46,084 nucleotides of DNA from Bacteroidales bacterium (GTDB lineage: Bacteria; Bacteroidota; Bacteroidia; Bacteroidales; WCHB1-69): positions 1 to 46,084 of the forward strand of contig JAFPXF010000046.1 in the NCBI GenBank assembly GCA_017394765.1, given 5' to 3'. The notes beneath the pieces are model-generated. The model saw only the letters and a program-made list of their open reading frames with translations, searched no databases and was not told the DNA's origin. Positions within the stretch are counted from its first letter, which is position 1. Each line of letters begins with the position of its first letter. Position numbers and translations under genes: made by a program. Positions 1 through 8,346 of the stretch are shown piece by piece.

Positions 1-108
1 CAGCGGAAAGCCCGACGGCGCGGCGGCATTGGATTGCGTATGCGGGTGTGACGTAAATTCCGCCGCCGCGCCGGCACGCCCAAATCAAAAAAAAGATGCA
101 AAAGCCTT
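1..108. repeat. Dispersed GC-rich hairpin repeat, copy 1 (left edge of window)
   Basis: This non-coding stretch is nearly the same as 14641-14753. Both copies share the block from about base 2 to 30, a perfect 12-bp stem (16-27 pairing with 62-73) and the tail reading CACGCCCAAAT followed by an A-run. The loop between the stem arms differs between the copies. The element is probably cut by the window edge, because the second copy has another hairpin further left. On the minus strand it begins TTTGGGCGTGCC and contains CGGGCTTTCCGCT, which I recall as a widespread Bacteroidetes intergenic repeat. I see no gene between 1 and 276; the rest of that stretch holds the promoter of the next gene. Confidence 0.75.
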
Positions 109-169
109 GATTTGTGCCATCAGGTATATAATTCCCAAAAATAATTATTCAATTTTGCTGTATTTTTTG

Positions 170-177
170 TAGTTTTG
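170..177 (+). promoter_or_regulatory. Bacteroidetes -7 promoter element for the MFS transporter
   Basis: TAGTTTTG matches TAnnTTTG exactly and lies 99 bases before the transporter start codon, giving a leader of roughly 90 bases. No clear -33 element is visible. Confidence 0.55.
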
Positions 178-276
178 CGGCCAACTGTGTGACGAGCTGC
201 TCTTTTCAGATTTTACATCTTCAGGCAAGACAGTCGTACAGTATTTTCTTGGATTATCATCATAAAAACTGCCACA

Positions 277-1581
277 ATGAACCTGAAAATCAGACTGATT
301 ATCATGAATTTCCTCCAGTTTGCCATCTGGGGGGCGTATCTGACCTGCATGGGCACCTTCTTGTTTACCCATGGCTTGGGCCGAAACATCGGCATCTTCT
401 ACTCCATACAAGGCATTGTCTCCATTTTCATGCCTGCGCTCATTGGCATCGTGGCCGACAAATGGATCCCGGCACAGAAAATGCTGGGAATCAGCCATGG
501 CATTGCAGGCATTGCCATGATCGCGGCGGGCCTCTATGGCCTGAATGCAGGCGATGCCGTCCAGTTTGGCCCGCTGTTCGGTCTCTATACCATCGCCGTG
601 GCCTTTTATATGCCGACGTTGGCATTGTCGAATGCTGTGGCTTATAACGCTTTGGAGAGAGCTGGCATGGACACGGTGAAGACTTTCCCGCCCATCCGCG
701 TGTTCGGCACCATCGGCTTCATCGTCACCATGTGGATTGTCGATTTGCTCGGCTTCCAGGATTCTGCCGCGCAGTTTGTGGTCAGTGGCGGCATAGGACT
801 TGCCTTGGCCTGCTATTCCTTCACGCTTCCGCATTGCCCGACCAGCCAGTCTGCGGAGAAGAAATCCATTGTGGAGGCTTTGGGCCTCAAGGCGTTCGCG
901 CTCTTCAAGGACCCCAAGATGGCCGTGTTTTTCATCTTCTCGATGCTGTTGGGTGTCTCCCTGCAGATCACCAACGGTTTTGCGAACCCGTTCCTGTCGA
1001 GTTTCAAGCATATTCCTGAGTATGCCGACACCTTCGGCGTGCAACATGCCAACATCCTGATTTCCCTATCGCAGATTTCGGAGACGCTCTGTATCTTGTT
1101 GATACCCTTCTTTATGAAGCGATTTGGTATCAAAAAGGTGATGCTCATCGCCATGTTCGCATGGGTGTTGAGGTTTGCCTTCTTCGGGCTGGGCAACCCT
1201 GGCCCGGGTGTCTGGCTGTTCGTGCTCTCGTGCATCGTCTATGGTGTGGCCTTCGACTTCTTCAACATCAGCGGTTCTTTGTTCGTGGACAAGGAGACCG
1301 GTTCTGACATCCGTTCCTCCGCGCAGGGTCTGTTCATGTTGATGACCAATGGCATTGGTGCCACCATCGGCACGTTGAGCGCGCAAGCCGTTGTCAACAA
1401 GTTCGTATTCTCCAATTTCCACGGTTTGTCGGAGGGCGCGCGTGCGGCTATGACCGATGCGGCGCGCGAGGCGTTGGCCATGAACGTGTGGCACGGCTGG
1501 CAGACCTCCTGGTACATCTTCGCCGGCTATGCCTTGGTGGTCGCCGTGACGTTCATCTTCGCGTTCCGGTATAACAAATAG
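277..1581 (+). CDS. MFS transporter, nucleoside:H+ symporter (NupG-like) family
   Basis: The 434-residue protein has about twelve hydrophobic segments and no cleavable signal, as expected of a major facilitator superfamily permease in the inner membrane. The N-terminus (RLIIMNFLQFAIWGAY) resembles the nucleoside/H+ symporter branch typified by NupG, a family common in Bacteroidetes and often used for nucleoside uptake. The start at 277 places the first membrane helix immediately after a short basic N-terminus, and a TAnnTTTG promoter lies 99 bases upstream. The gene stands alone on this strand and converges on the sugar dehydrogenase with a 7-base gap. Substrate is inferred from family resemblance only; another sugar or nucleoside is possible. 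Confidence 0.85.
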   Translation: MNLKIRLIIMNFLQFAIWGAYLTCMGTFLFTHGLGRNIGIFYSIQGIVSIFMPALIGIVADKWIPAQKMLGISHGIAGIAMIAAGLYGLNAGDAVQFGPLFGLYTIAVAFYMPTLALSNAVAYNALERAGMDTVKTFPPIRVFGTIGFIVTMWIVDLLGFQDSAAQFVVSGGIGLALACYSFTLPHCPTSQSAEKKSIVEALGLKAFALFKDPKMAVFFIFSMLLGVSLQITNGFANPFLSSFKHIPEYADTFGVQHANILISLSQISETLCILLIPFFMKRFGIKKVMLIAMFAWVLRFAFFGLGNPGPGVWLFVLSCIVYGVAFDFFNISGSLFVDKETGSDIRSSAQGLFMLMTNGIGATIGTLSAQAVVNKFVFSNFHGLSEGARAAMTDAAREALAMNVWHGWQTSWYIFAGYALVVAVTFIFAFRYNK

Positions 1582-1588
1582 TTTCTGC

Positions 1589-2557
1589 TTATCGCCATCC
1601 GAACGGATGCGCCTCGGTGTCGAGTACCGCCAACGGATGGTAGTCGCCCTTCAGTCCGACGGGCTGCGCATTGCGGATATCGTAGGCCAACTCAATGCAG
1701 GGGCGTGCTTCCGCGATGCCGAAGCCGTGGCCGTCCAGAATCCTGCGGTAGCTTTCGGTGTGCAGCTCGGTGAAGCCGCCACTGAATTCAAACGCTTCGT
1801 TGCCGATGGTGATGGAACGGTACGTGCGAAGACCTTGCTCGACAGCTTTTTGAGGCAGTGTGTGGGCGTTGATGCTCAGGAAATAGCGCACCCGGGCACG
1901 TTCGAGCTGGAGGAAGCCGGCCACGCGGTCGTGGGTGGAGACATGCACGAGGCTCTGCTCCTTTTTCCCGAAGAGGTAGAGCAGCATGTCAAGGAAATGG
2001 ATGCCGATATTGGTGGCAATGCCGCCGCTTTTGCGGGTGTCGCCTTTCCAGGAAGCGTAATACCAATAACCGCGCGAGGTGATGTATGTCAGGTCGATAT
2101 CGTAAACTTTCTCTTTCGGGCCGTTGTCGATTTTCTCCTTCAGTGCCACAATGGAGGGGTGCAGGCGCAGCTGCAGGATATTGTTGACCTTGTGGCCCGT
2201 CTGCTCTTCAGTCTGTTGGAGACCATCGAGGTTCCAGGGATTAAGCACAAGCGGTTTCTCGCAGATGACATCGGCACCGAGACGCAGGGCATAGCGCGTG
2301 TGTGCGTCGTGCAGGTAGTTCGGCGTGCAAACCGACACATAGTCGAGCTGCTCGCCCCGGTTCTTGGCCTTGGTGCAATGACGGTCGAAGAGCTCCATTT
2401 CGGTGAAGAAGGAGGTGGCGGGGAAGTAAGAGTCCAAGATGCCGACGCTGTCGCAGGTGTCATACGCGGCAATCAGGTTGTTGCCCGTCTCGTGAATGGC
2501 CTTCAGATGGCGTGGGGCCACGTAGCCGCCGACCCCGATGATGGCGAAATTCTTCAT
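1589..2557 (-). CDS. Gfo/Idh/MocA-family oxidoreductase, WlbA/WbpB-like
   Basis: The 322-residue protein has an N-terminal Rossmann fold (GVGGYVAPRH, about residues 8-17) and the family's conserved EKP motif at 100-102, followed by the C-terminal alpha/beta substrate domain. The GYVAPRH variant and overall length fit the WlbA/WbpB group, NAD-dependent 3-dehydrogenases acting on UDP-N-acetylglucosaminuronate-type sugars for lipopolysaccharide or capsule. It overlaps the upstream dehydratase gene by four bases (ATGA), so the two are translationally coupled and probably act in one nucleotide-sugar pathway. The exact substrate is an inference; the fold and cofactor class are clear. Confidence 0.8.
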   Translation of the reverse strand: MKNFAIIGVGGYVAPRHLKAIHETGNNLIAAYDTCDSVGILDSYFPATSFFTEMELFDRHCTKAKNRGEQLDYVSVCTPNYLHDAHTRYALRLGADVICEKPLVLNPWNLDGLQQTEEQTGHKVNNILQLRLHPSIVALKEKIDNGPKEKVYDIDLTYITSRGYWYYASWKGDTRKSGGIATNIGIHFLDMLLYLFGKKEQSLVHVSTHDRVAGFLQLERARVRYFLSINAHTLPQKAVEQGLRTYRSITIGNEAFEFSGGFTELHTESYRRILDGHGFGIAEARPCIELAYDIRNAQPVGLKGDYHPLAVLDTEAHPFGWR

Positions 2558-4470
2558 GATGGTCTCTTCTCTTGGTTGTCAATGATTTCGAATACGGAGT
2601 TTTGGCTCTTATACTCCTCCACAATGTCTTTCATGCAGGTGACGATGGTGAAGTCGTCGTCGTTTTGGTGCTCCAGCAGATTCTCCACCTTGGGCAGTAG
2701 AGTGTTGTAGTCGCACGGACGCACCTTGGCGACCATGATCTTCTGATGCTCGGTTTTGATGGTGTTTTCTTCGTTGGCGAGCAGTTCCTCGTAAAGTTTT
2801 TCGCCGGGGCGCAATCCCGTGTATTCAATGGAGATGTCCTTGTCGAGGGTGAGCCCCGAGAGCTGGATCATCTTCTTCGCCAGGTCGCTGATGCGGATTG
2901 ACTTGCCCATGTCGAAGATGAAGATTTCGCCGCCCTTGCCCATGGCACCGGCCGTGATGACCAGCTGGCAAGCCTCCGCGATGGTCATGAAGTAGCGGGT
3001 GATGTCGGGGTGGGTGACCGTGATGGGGCCGCCGTTCTCGATTTGCTTGCGGAAAATGGGGATTACCGAGCCGTTGGAGTCCAGCACGTTGCCGAAGCGG
3101 GTGGTAATGAACTTGGTGGTGCTTTGCTGGAAGTTGAGGGCCTGCACATACATCTCCGCGATGCGTTTGGAGGCGCCCATCACGTTGGTGGGATTCACCG
3201 CCTTGTCGGTGGAGACCATCACGAACTTCTTGGTGCCGTAGCGCACGGCCATGTCGGCCAGCGACTGTGTGCCGCCCACATTGACCTTGACGGCGGATCG
3301 GACGTTTTTCTCCATCATGGGCACATGCTTGTAGGCCGCCGCATGATAGATGACGTCGGGCTTGTACTGTGCCATCATCTTCTCTAACTGCCGTTCGTCG
3401 CAAATGTCGAAGATGTGCAGTTTGATGTGCTCCATGCCATTGGCTTTCCGGATCTCGTCCTCTAGGAAGAAACAGGGCGTCTCGGCCTCGTCGATGAGAA
3501 TCAGTTGCTTGTACTGGAATTTGAGGAGCTGCCGCACGATTTCACTGCCAATGGAGCCGGCCGCACCGGTGATCATGATGGTTTGGCCATTCAACTCGTT
3601 GTTCAGCAGCGAGAGGTCGAGCTGGATGGGATTGCGCTCCAACAGATCCTCGATGCGCACTTTCTTGATCTGTTTGAAACTCAAGTTGCCGTTCAGCCAA
3701 CGCGACACGGGCGGCACTTTCAGCACCTTTACGTTATAGGGAAGTGCTATCTCTGTGATCTCCTTGATTTTGGCATTGGTGATTTTCTGGACGGCGATGA
3801 TGAGGAAGGAAACATTGTTGTCGCGCAGGAACGGTTCCAGATGCTGGAATTCGAACACGGGCAGGCTCTCCAACTGCATTCCGATTTTGTTGTCGTCCTC
3901 GTCAAAAAAGGCGAGCACGTTGTATTTGGAGGCATTGTCGCGGTCAATGGTGCGCTTGGTGGTCACACCGGAGGAACCGGCACCGAAGATGACAATGTTT
4001 TTCCGCCGCTTGGCCGGGTTCATCGTTTCCAAATAGTAAAGCTTGAAAGCGAAACGATAAAAAACCAAAAACACCATGGAGACGAAAAATTCCATGATCA
4101 GCACGGAGCTGGGCACGACAAAGTGTTTCGTGAGTATGTAATCAACCAGATTTATCAGAAATATGGCGGCGGTTCCGGACAGGCAGGCCCAAAAGAGTTT
4201 GACGACATCCTGAGTGTTGGTGTATCGTATCACCAGATGGTGCGTCTGGAAAACTTCAAAAAAGAAGAAACGAACCAACAACAGCAAGACAGGCGTATAA
4301 ACCCAGTCAGAGAAGTTTAATCGCGTGGGAAACTGGAAGTTGTCGCGCAAAAAGAGCGTCAGGAACACGGAAATTGCCACCCAAAAAAGGTCTATTGCCA
4401 TCACTAACCATGGCGGGGTGATGTGCATTTTCCTGATCTTCAGATAGAGTTTCTTGATAGGGTTGGTCAT
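2554..4470 (-). CDS. Membrane-anchored UDP-sugar 4,6-dehydratase/epimerase (WbpM/CapD/PglF family)
   Basis: The 638-residue protein starts with about four transmembrane segments (residues 20-150). Next comes a first nucleotide-binding domain (FGAGSSG, 162-168) and then the catalytic short-chain dehydrogenase domain with TGAAGSIG at 301-308. The active-site region reads STDKAVNPTNVMGASK (420-435), where Met431 takes the place of the usual Tyr. This is the signature of the large WbpM/PglF dehydratases that convert UDP-GlcNAc to a 4-keto-6-deoxy sugar. Length matches this family. A TAnnTTTG promoter lies 19 bases upstream, and the next gene overlaps its stop, giving a two-gene surface-sugar operon. 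Whether the product is inverting or retaining cannot be read from the sequence. Confidence 0.88.
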   Translation of the reverse strand: MTNPIKKLYLKIRKMHITPPWLVMAIDLFWVAISVFLTLFLRDNFQFPTRLNFSDWVYTPVLLLLVRFFFFEVFQTHHLVIRYTNTQDVVKLFWACLSGTAAIFLINLVDYILTKHFVVPSSVLIMEFFVSMVFLVFYRFAFKLYYLETMNPAKRRKNIVIFGAGSSGVTTKRTIDRDNASKYNVLAFFDEDDNKIGMQLESLPVFEFQHLEPFLRDNNVSFLIIAVQKITNAKIKEITEIALPYNVKVLKVPPVSRWLNGNLSFKQIKKVRIEDLLERNPIQLDLSLLNNELNGQTIMITGAAGSIGSEIVRQLLKFQYKQLILIDEAETPCFFLEDEIRKANGMEHIKLHIFDICDERQLEKMMAQYKPDVIYHAAAYKHVPMMEKNVRSAVKVNVGGTQSLADMAVRYGTKKFVMVSTDKAVNPTNVMGASKRIAEMYVQALNFQQSTTKFITTRFGNVLDSNGSVIPIFRKQIENGGPITVTHPDITRYFMTIAEACQLVITAGAMGKGGEIFIFDMGKSIRISDLAKKMIQLSGLTLDKDISIEYTGLRPGEKLYEELLANEENTIKTEHQKIMVAKVRPCDYNTLLPKVENLLEHQNDDDFTIVTCMKDIVEEYKSQNSVFEIIDNQEKRPS

Positions 4471-4488
4471 GAATCAAAAATTGCGGCG

Positions 4489-4496
4489 CAAAAGTA
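4489..4496 (-). promoter_or_regulatory. -7 promoter element for the sugar dehydratase operon
   Basis: TACTTTTG on the minus strand is an exact TAnnTTTG match and would start transcription about 10-12 bases before the start codon at 4470. Confidence 0.55.
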
Positions 4497-4581
4497 CAAA
4501 AAATAGCTGTTGAGTGTTAGGGCTTGTCAGGGACTGTTGTTGTCCGGATGTGGAAATCGGGGTCGGCGTGTTGGTGCGGCC

Positions 4582-7062
4582 CTACTCCTTGACATATACT
4601 CTCGGCACGCGCTGTGACAGGCGGGTGAGCAGCTCGTAGCTGATGAGCCCGGCGGCGTCGGCCATGTCGGCGGCGCTGTTGCCCTCGCCATAGACGATGA
4701 CCTCGTCGCCTTCGTGGACCGAGAGCCCCGTGACATCGAGCATGCACATGTCCATGCAGATCTTGCCGATGACAGGCACTTTCTGGCCTTGGATGAGTAC
4801 GGTACCCTTGCCATTGGCCAACTCGCGTGGATAGCCGTCCGCATATCCGATGGGGATGATGGCTACTTGCGAGTCTCGTGCGAGCGTGTGGCTGCGGTTG
4901 TAACCGATGGTCTCGCCAGCGGCAATCCGTTTGACTTGCGTGATGACGGTCTTCAGCGTTGCCACGTTCTGCAGATGTGGCTGCACTGCAGGGATGCCGG
5001 AGAATCCATATAGGCTGATGCCTAACCGTACCATGTCAAACTGGTATTGCGGAAAACGCGCTATGCCCGCACTGTTGAGGATGTGACGCAAAATGGGGTA
5101 GTCGAAAGCATTGCAGATTTTTTCGGCCATCCGCTCGAAAAGATGTATTTGATGTAAAGTGTAAGCATCTTCATTGGGATCTTCTGCGGCTGCAAGATGA
5201 GAGAAAACAGAGGCTATTTTAAGTTGCGGATTATCTTTTACGATCTGAATCAGCTTGTCCAAATCCTGTTCGTCAAATCCCAACCGATGCATCCCGGTAT
5301 CAAGTTTTATATGAATATGGAATTGTTGGATTTTCGGTCGTCTCTTTAAAACTTGTGCCAATTCGGATAAATAGTAAAAATTGAAGACTTCAGGTTCCAA
5401 ATTTTGTTCCACCATAACGTCGAAACTGTGCGCTTCGGCGCCTAAAACGATGATGGGTGTCTGAATGTGGCGTTTCCGAAGCCTTAATCCTTCATCGGTG
5501 TAGGCAACGGCAAGATAGTCGATTTTTCTATAAACTAACTCGTTTATCAGTTCCACATCACCGAGCCCATACGAATGTGCCTTTACCATCGCCACTATCT
5601 TGGTGTCGGGTTTCAATAGCGCGCGATGATATTCAAGGTTGTGAACCAATGCAGGCAGACTAACGTTAAGGATTGTGAGATGTGTCTTGTGTTGAAGCTG
5701 GTTGACAATCTGTTCAAAATGAAAAACCCGTGCTCCCTTGACGAGGATGGACTGGTAGGAGAAGTCCATGTCTGCTAATTGCAAGAGCAGTGACGAGGTG
5801 TCTGGAAAACACAGTGTAGTAGGTATGTCGAAACAGCTTCTGTGTTCGCAGAAGTTGTGTCCGACCGAAACCAAAGTTGTGATGTTATGAGCGTGGAGAA
5901 GGTCGTTGATTTCGCGATACTCCTCTTTTTTCAGTTCGCCAACCTGTTCGAAATCGGAGAGGATAATCGCCTTTTGGGGCATTTGATTTTGTGTGTCCAG
6001 AAAGTCTAACGCGGCACGCAGGGAGTTGATATCCAGGCTGTAGGTGTCGTTGATGATGACGGAGTGCCGATTGCCTTCGAGAATCTCTGTCCTCATGGTG
6101 ACGCGGGAGAGTTTTTGTAACCGTTGGTCGATGACGTCGGGGCGGTAGCCCAGCTCGAGCATGGTCACGATGGCGTGGGTGGCATTTTCGATCGAGGCGG
6201 CGTCGAGAAACGGGATACTGTAACGATGGCCGGCAAGCGTGATACAGGCGTGCTTGCCATCGTTATATCGCTCTGTGACAGGATATTTGGCTTGGGTGCT
6301 CCCCCAGGAGGCCATCTTCAAATGTTGGTATTCGGGGAGCTCCAAAAGAATGTTGACCTCTTCGTTATCGTCGTGGTAAACAAGTGTGTCAGCGGCGCTG
6401 AACAACTTGAGCTTCTCGATGGTCTTTTGCCGATTGTCGCGGAAAAAACGTGCATGGGCCATGCCGATGTTGGTGAGAATGCCGATGGTGGGGCGGATGA
6501 TGTCGGCGAGTCGCTCCATCTCGTCCGGCTTGGAGATGCCCGCCTCGAAGACGGCCACCTCGGTCTGGCTGTTGAGCTGCCAAATGGAAAGGGGCACTCC
6601 GATTTGTGAATTGTAGCTGTCGGGGCTGGCGGTGACATGCCGGTCTTCGGCCAACATGTCGGAGAGCCACTCCTTGACAATGGTCTTGCCGTTGCTGCCG
6701 GTGATGCCGATGGTGGGACATTGGAAACGTCGCCGATGCGCGGCGGCAATCGACTGTAAGGCTGTCAAGGTCTCTTTCACCACGAAGAGGTCGCTTGCGA
6801 GGAGCATCTTCCGCTGATTGTCGTCCAATTCCGGCCAGCGGTCGGGCAGGGTAGTGACCACGAAATGGCGCACACCCTTGTCCAAAAGATCGGGGATGTA
6901 GCGGTGACCGTCATTGCGGTCGGTCTTGAAGGCAAAGAAAAGTGTCTCGGTCGGTTTCTTGATCTGACGGCTGTCAAAGCACAGTTCGCCGATTTGCGCA
7001 TGGGGGCTGACGATCTGGCATTTGGACGGGTTTATCAGAGTGCGGATTTCGTTGATTGTCAT
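4582..7062 (-). CDS. murF-alr: Bifunctional UDP-MurNAc-tripeptide:D-Ala-D-Ala ligase / alanine racemase
   Basis: The 826-residue protein fuses two peptidoglycan enzymes, an arrangement typical of Bacteroidetes. Residues 1-450 are MurF, a cytoplasmic Mur ligase that adds D-Ala-D-Ala to the UDP-MurNAc-tripeptide; its ATP-binding loop is GITGSNGKT, with Lys126. Residues 460-826 are a fold-III PLP alanine racemase making the D-alanine: Lys494 is the PLP lysine and Tyr721 (IGYNRS) the likely second catalytic base. The lysine context is KAHSYG rather than the common KADAYG. The gene follows shikimate kinase with a 48-base gap holding a degenerate 28-bp palindrome. The central third (about 5.1-6.0 kb) is more AT-rich than both ends. 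Confidence 0.93.
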   Translation of the reverse strand: MTINEIRTLINPSKCQIVSPHAQIGELCFDSRQIKKPTETLFFAFKTDRNDGHRYIPDLLDKGVRHFVVTTLPDRWPELDDNQRKMLLASDLFVVKETLTALQSIAAAHRRRFQCPTIGITGSNGKTIVKEWLSDMLAEDRHVTASPDSYNSQIGVPLSIWQLNSQTEVAVFEAGISKPDEMERLADIIRPTIGILTNIGMAHARFFRDNRQKTIEKLKLFSAADTLVYHDDNEEVNILLELPEYQHLKMASWGSTQAKYPVTERYNDGKHACITLAGHRYSIPFLDAASIENATHAIVTMLELGYRPDVIDQRLQKLSRVTMRTEILEGNRHSVIINDTYSLDINSLRAALDFLDTQNQMPQKAIILSDFEQVGELKKEEYREINDLLHAHNITTLVSVGHNFCEHRSCFDIPTTLCFPDTSSLLLQLADMDFSYQSILVKGARVFHFEQIVNQLQHKTHLTILNVSLPALVHNLEYHRALLKPDTKIVAMVKAHSYGLGDVELINELVYRKIDYLAVAYTDEGLRLRKRHIQTPIIVLGAEAHSFDVMVEQNLEPEVFNFYYLSELAQVLKRRPKIQQFHIHIKLDTGMHRLGFDEQDLDKLIQIVKDNPQLKIASVFSHLAAAEDPNEDAYTLHQIHLFERMAEKICNAFDYPILRHILNSAGIARFPQYQFDMVRLGISLYGFSGIPAVQPHLQNVATLKTVITQVKRIAAGETIGYNRSHTLARDSQVAIIPIGYADGYPRELANGKGTVLIQGQKVPVIGKICMDMCMLDVTGLSVHEGDEVIVYGEGNSAADMADAAGLISYELLTRLSQRVPRVYVKE

Positions 7063-7077
7063 AAATACAGATTATGG

Positions 7078-7105
7078 GTGGAGAAGGCTTGTGCATCGTC
7101 CCTAC
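7078..7105. repeat. Degenerate copy of the 28-bp GTGGAGACG palindrome
   Basis: This 28-base stretch has the same length and the same outer arms (GTGGAGA at one end, CATCGTCCCTAC at the other) as the palindromes at 13076, 13126, 30177 and 30762. About 18 of 28 positions match the copy at 13076. It fills most of the gap between aroK and murF-alr. Confidence 0.45.
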
Positions 7106-7110
7106 ATGAA

Positions 7111-7626
7111 TTAGATATGCAGGTTTCTGAATAATTCAGGCAGATTCATTTTGTCTTGTACTTGGTGTTCGGACAGGATGATATGGGCCTGTTCGTAAAA
7201 GGGGCGTCGTTGGAGCAGGGTATCATGGACATATTGGCGGATGGCGGCTTCATCGTTGGCGGGGGCTAAGGGTCGGCTGAAGAAGGCGTTCTTCAGCCGG
7301 GCAGCGAGCGTCTCTTCGGAGATGTCGAGGAAAATAGAGGTGGCGTTGGCGTTGATTTGCTGCATGTTGTCCTCGAAACACGGGGCACCGCCGCCGGTGG
7401 CGATGACCGTGTCGGGGTGGGAGAGAAGTTCCCGGAGAACGGCTTGTTCGCAGCGCCGAAAAGCAAATTCCCCATACTTCTGGAGAAGATGGGGAATGGT
7501 GATGTGATAGCGTTCTTCCACAGCGGCATCCATGTCCACGAATTGGAGGTTCCTTTGGGCGGCCATGATCCTTGCGGCAGTGGTCTTGCCGGCGCAGGGG
7601 AAGCCCACGAACACGATGGTTTTCAT
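7111..7626 (-). CDS. aroK: Shikimate kinase
   Basis: The 171-residue protein has the nucleoside-kinase loop GFPCAGKTT (residues 8-16), the shikimate-binding MDAAVEE segment and the diagnostic ATGGGAPC glycine motif, in the right order and at the usual family length. It phosphorylates shikimate at O3 in aromatic amino acid synthesis in the cytoplasm. The frame stays open further upstream, but the ATG at 7626 is chosen because the kinase fold begins directly there and the upstream part overlaps elbB. It starts one base after the elbB stop and is followed by murF-alr, so it lies inside a co-directional run. Confidence 0.88.
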   Translation of the reverse strand: MKTIVFVGFPCAGKTTAARIMAAQRNLQFVDMDAAVEERYHITIPHLLQKYGEFAFRRCEQAVLRELLSHPDTVIATGGGAPCFEDNMQQINANATSIFLDISEETLAARLKNAFFSRPLAPANDEAAIRQYVHDTLLQRRPFYEQAHIILSEHQVQDKMNLPELFRNLHI

Positions 7627-7627
7627 C

Positions 7628-8278
7628 TTATTGGATGTTGTCGAGGATGGCCTCGATGAGGTTCTCGGCACAGTCGGCAATGTCGGAAATGCGCGCGGGC
7701 AGCATGTAGCAGGGGGTCGTGAAGACCATGTTCTGTTTGTCGGAGATGACCTCTTTCTGCTGGGTGTTGATGTGTTGGGTGCCGAAGCTCTGCACATCGG
7801 CGATGGTGCCTTCATCGTTGCCCACGGTGATGGTGATGTCACCGAGCACCTTGGCGAGCATCACGGGGGCGATGCAGAGGGCGCCGATGGGTTTGTGCTG
7901 GGCGTGGAAAGCGCGGATGAGGTCGGCCACATCCTCGCGGACCGCGCACTTGCGGCCTTTCACGGCGTATGTGAACAGGTTTTTGGCGGAACCATTCCCG
8001 CCGGGGAAGACGAGGGCATCGAAATCCTCCACGCGGCACTCTTCCAAAGGCCGGATTTGTCCGCGTGCGATGCGAGCGGCCTCCACCAACATGTTGCGTG
8101 ACTCCTTCATCTCCTCGCGCGTGAGGTGGTTCACCACATGGTATTGGTTGTCATCGGGTGCGAAGATACTATATTCGCAGTCGTTGCGGTCGATGGCCAG
8201 AAGTGTCATCACGGACTCGTGGATTTCACTTCCGTCCAATGTGCCGCAGCCACATAATATTACAGCAAATTTTTTCAT
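7628..8278 (-). CDS. elbB: ElbB-like DJ-1/PfpI-family protein (isoprenoid biosynthesis glyoxalase ElbB)
   Basis: The 216-residue protein shows the ElbB pattern: ILCGCGTLDGSEIHE at the N-terminus, a FPGGNGSAKN segment and GALCIAPV around the nucleophile-elbow cysteine of the DJ-1/PfpI fold. ElbB proteins have been linked to glyoxalase activity and to isoprenoid accumulation, but the physiological substrate is unsettled. The ATG at 8278 is preferred over one 36 bases upstream because homologous sequence begins at MKKFAVIL. The gene ends one base before aroK and lies 68 bases after the DUF2723 gene, suggesting one transcript. Confidence 0.85.
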   Translation of the reverse strand: MKKFAVILCGCGTLDGSEIHESVMTLLAIDRNDCEYSIFAPDDNQYHVVNHLTREEMKESRNMLVEAARIARGQIRPLEECRVEDFDALVFPGGNGSAKNLFTYAVKGRKCAVREDVADLIRAFHAQHKPIGALCIAPVMLAKVLGDITITVGNDEGTIADVQSFGTQHINTQQKEVISDKQNMVFTTPCYMLPARISDIADCAENLIEAILDNIQ

Positions 8279-8346
8279 AGTGAATGGGATTTGAAAATCT
8301 TCCGTGCGAGGCATGTCGGGGCTCGCACGGAAGAATGGGTTATCGG

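Noticed and set aside
1607..2710. Plus-strand frame (367 codons) opposite the sugar dehydrogenase
   Set aside because: The minus-strand gene has a Rossmann fold, EKP motif and coupled operon; the plus frame has nothing.
7627..7842. N-terminal extension of shikimate kinase
   Set aside because: It overlaps elbB, is rich in Pro, Ser and Thr, and lies before the complete kinase fold.
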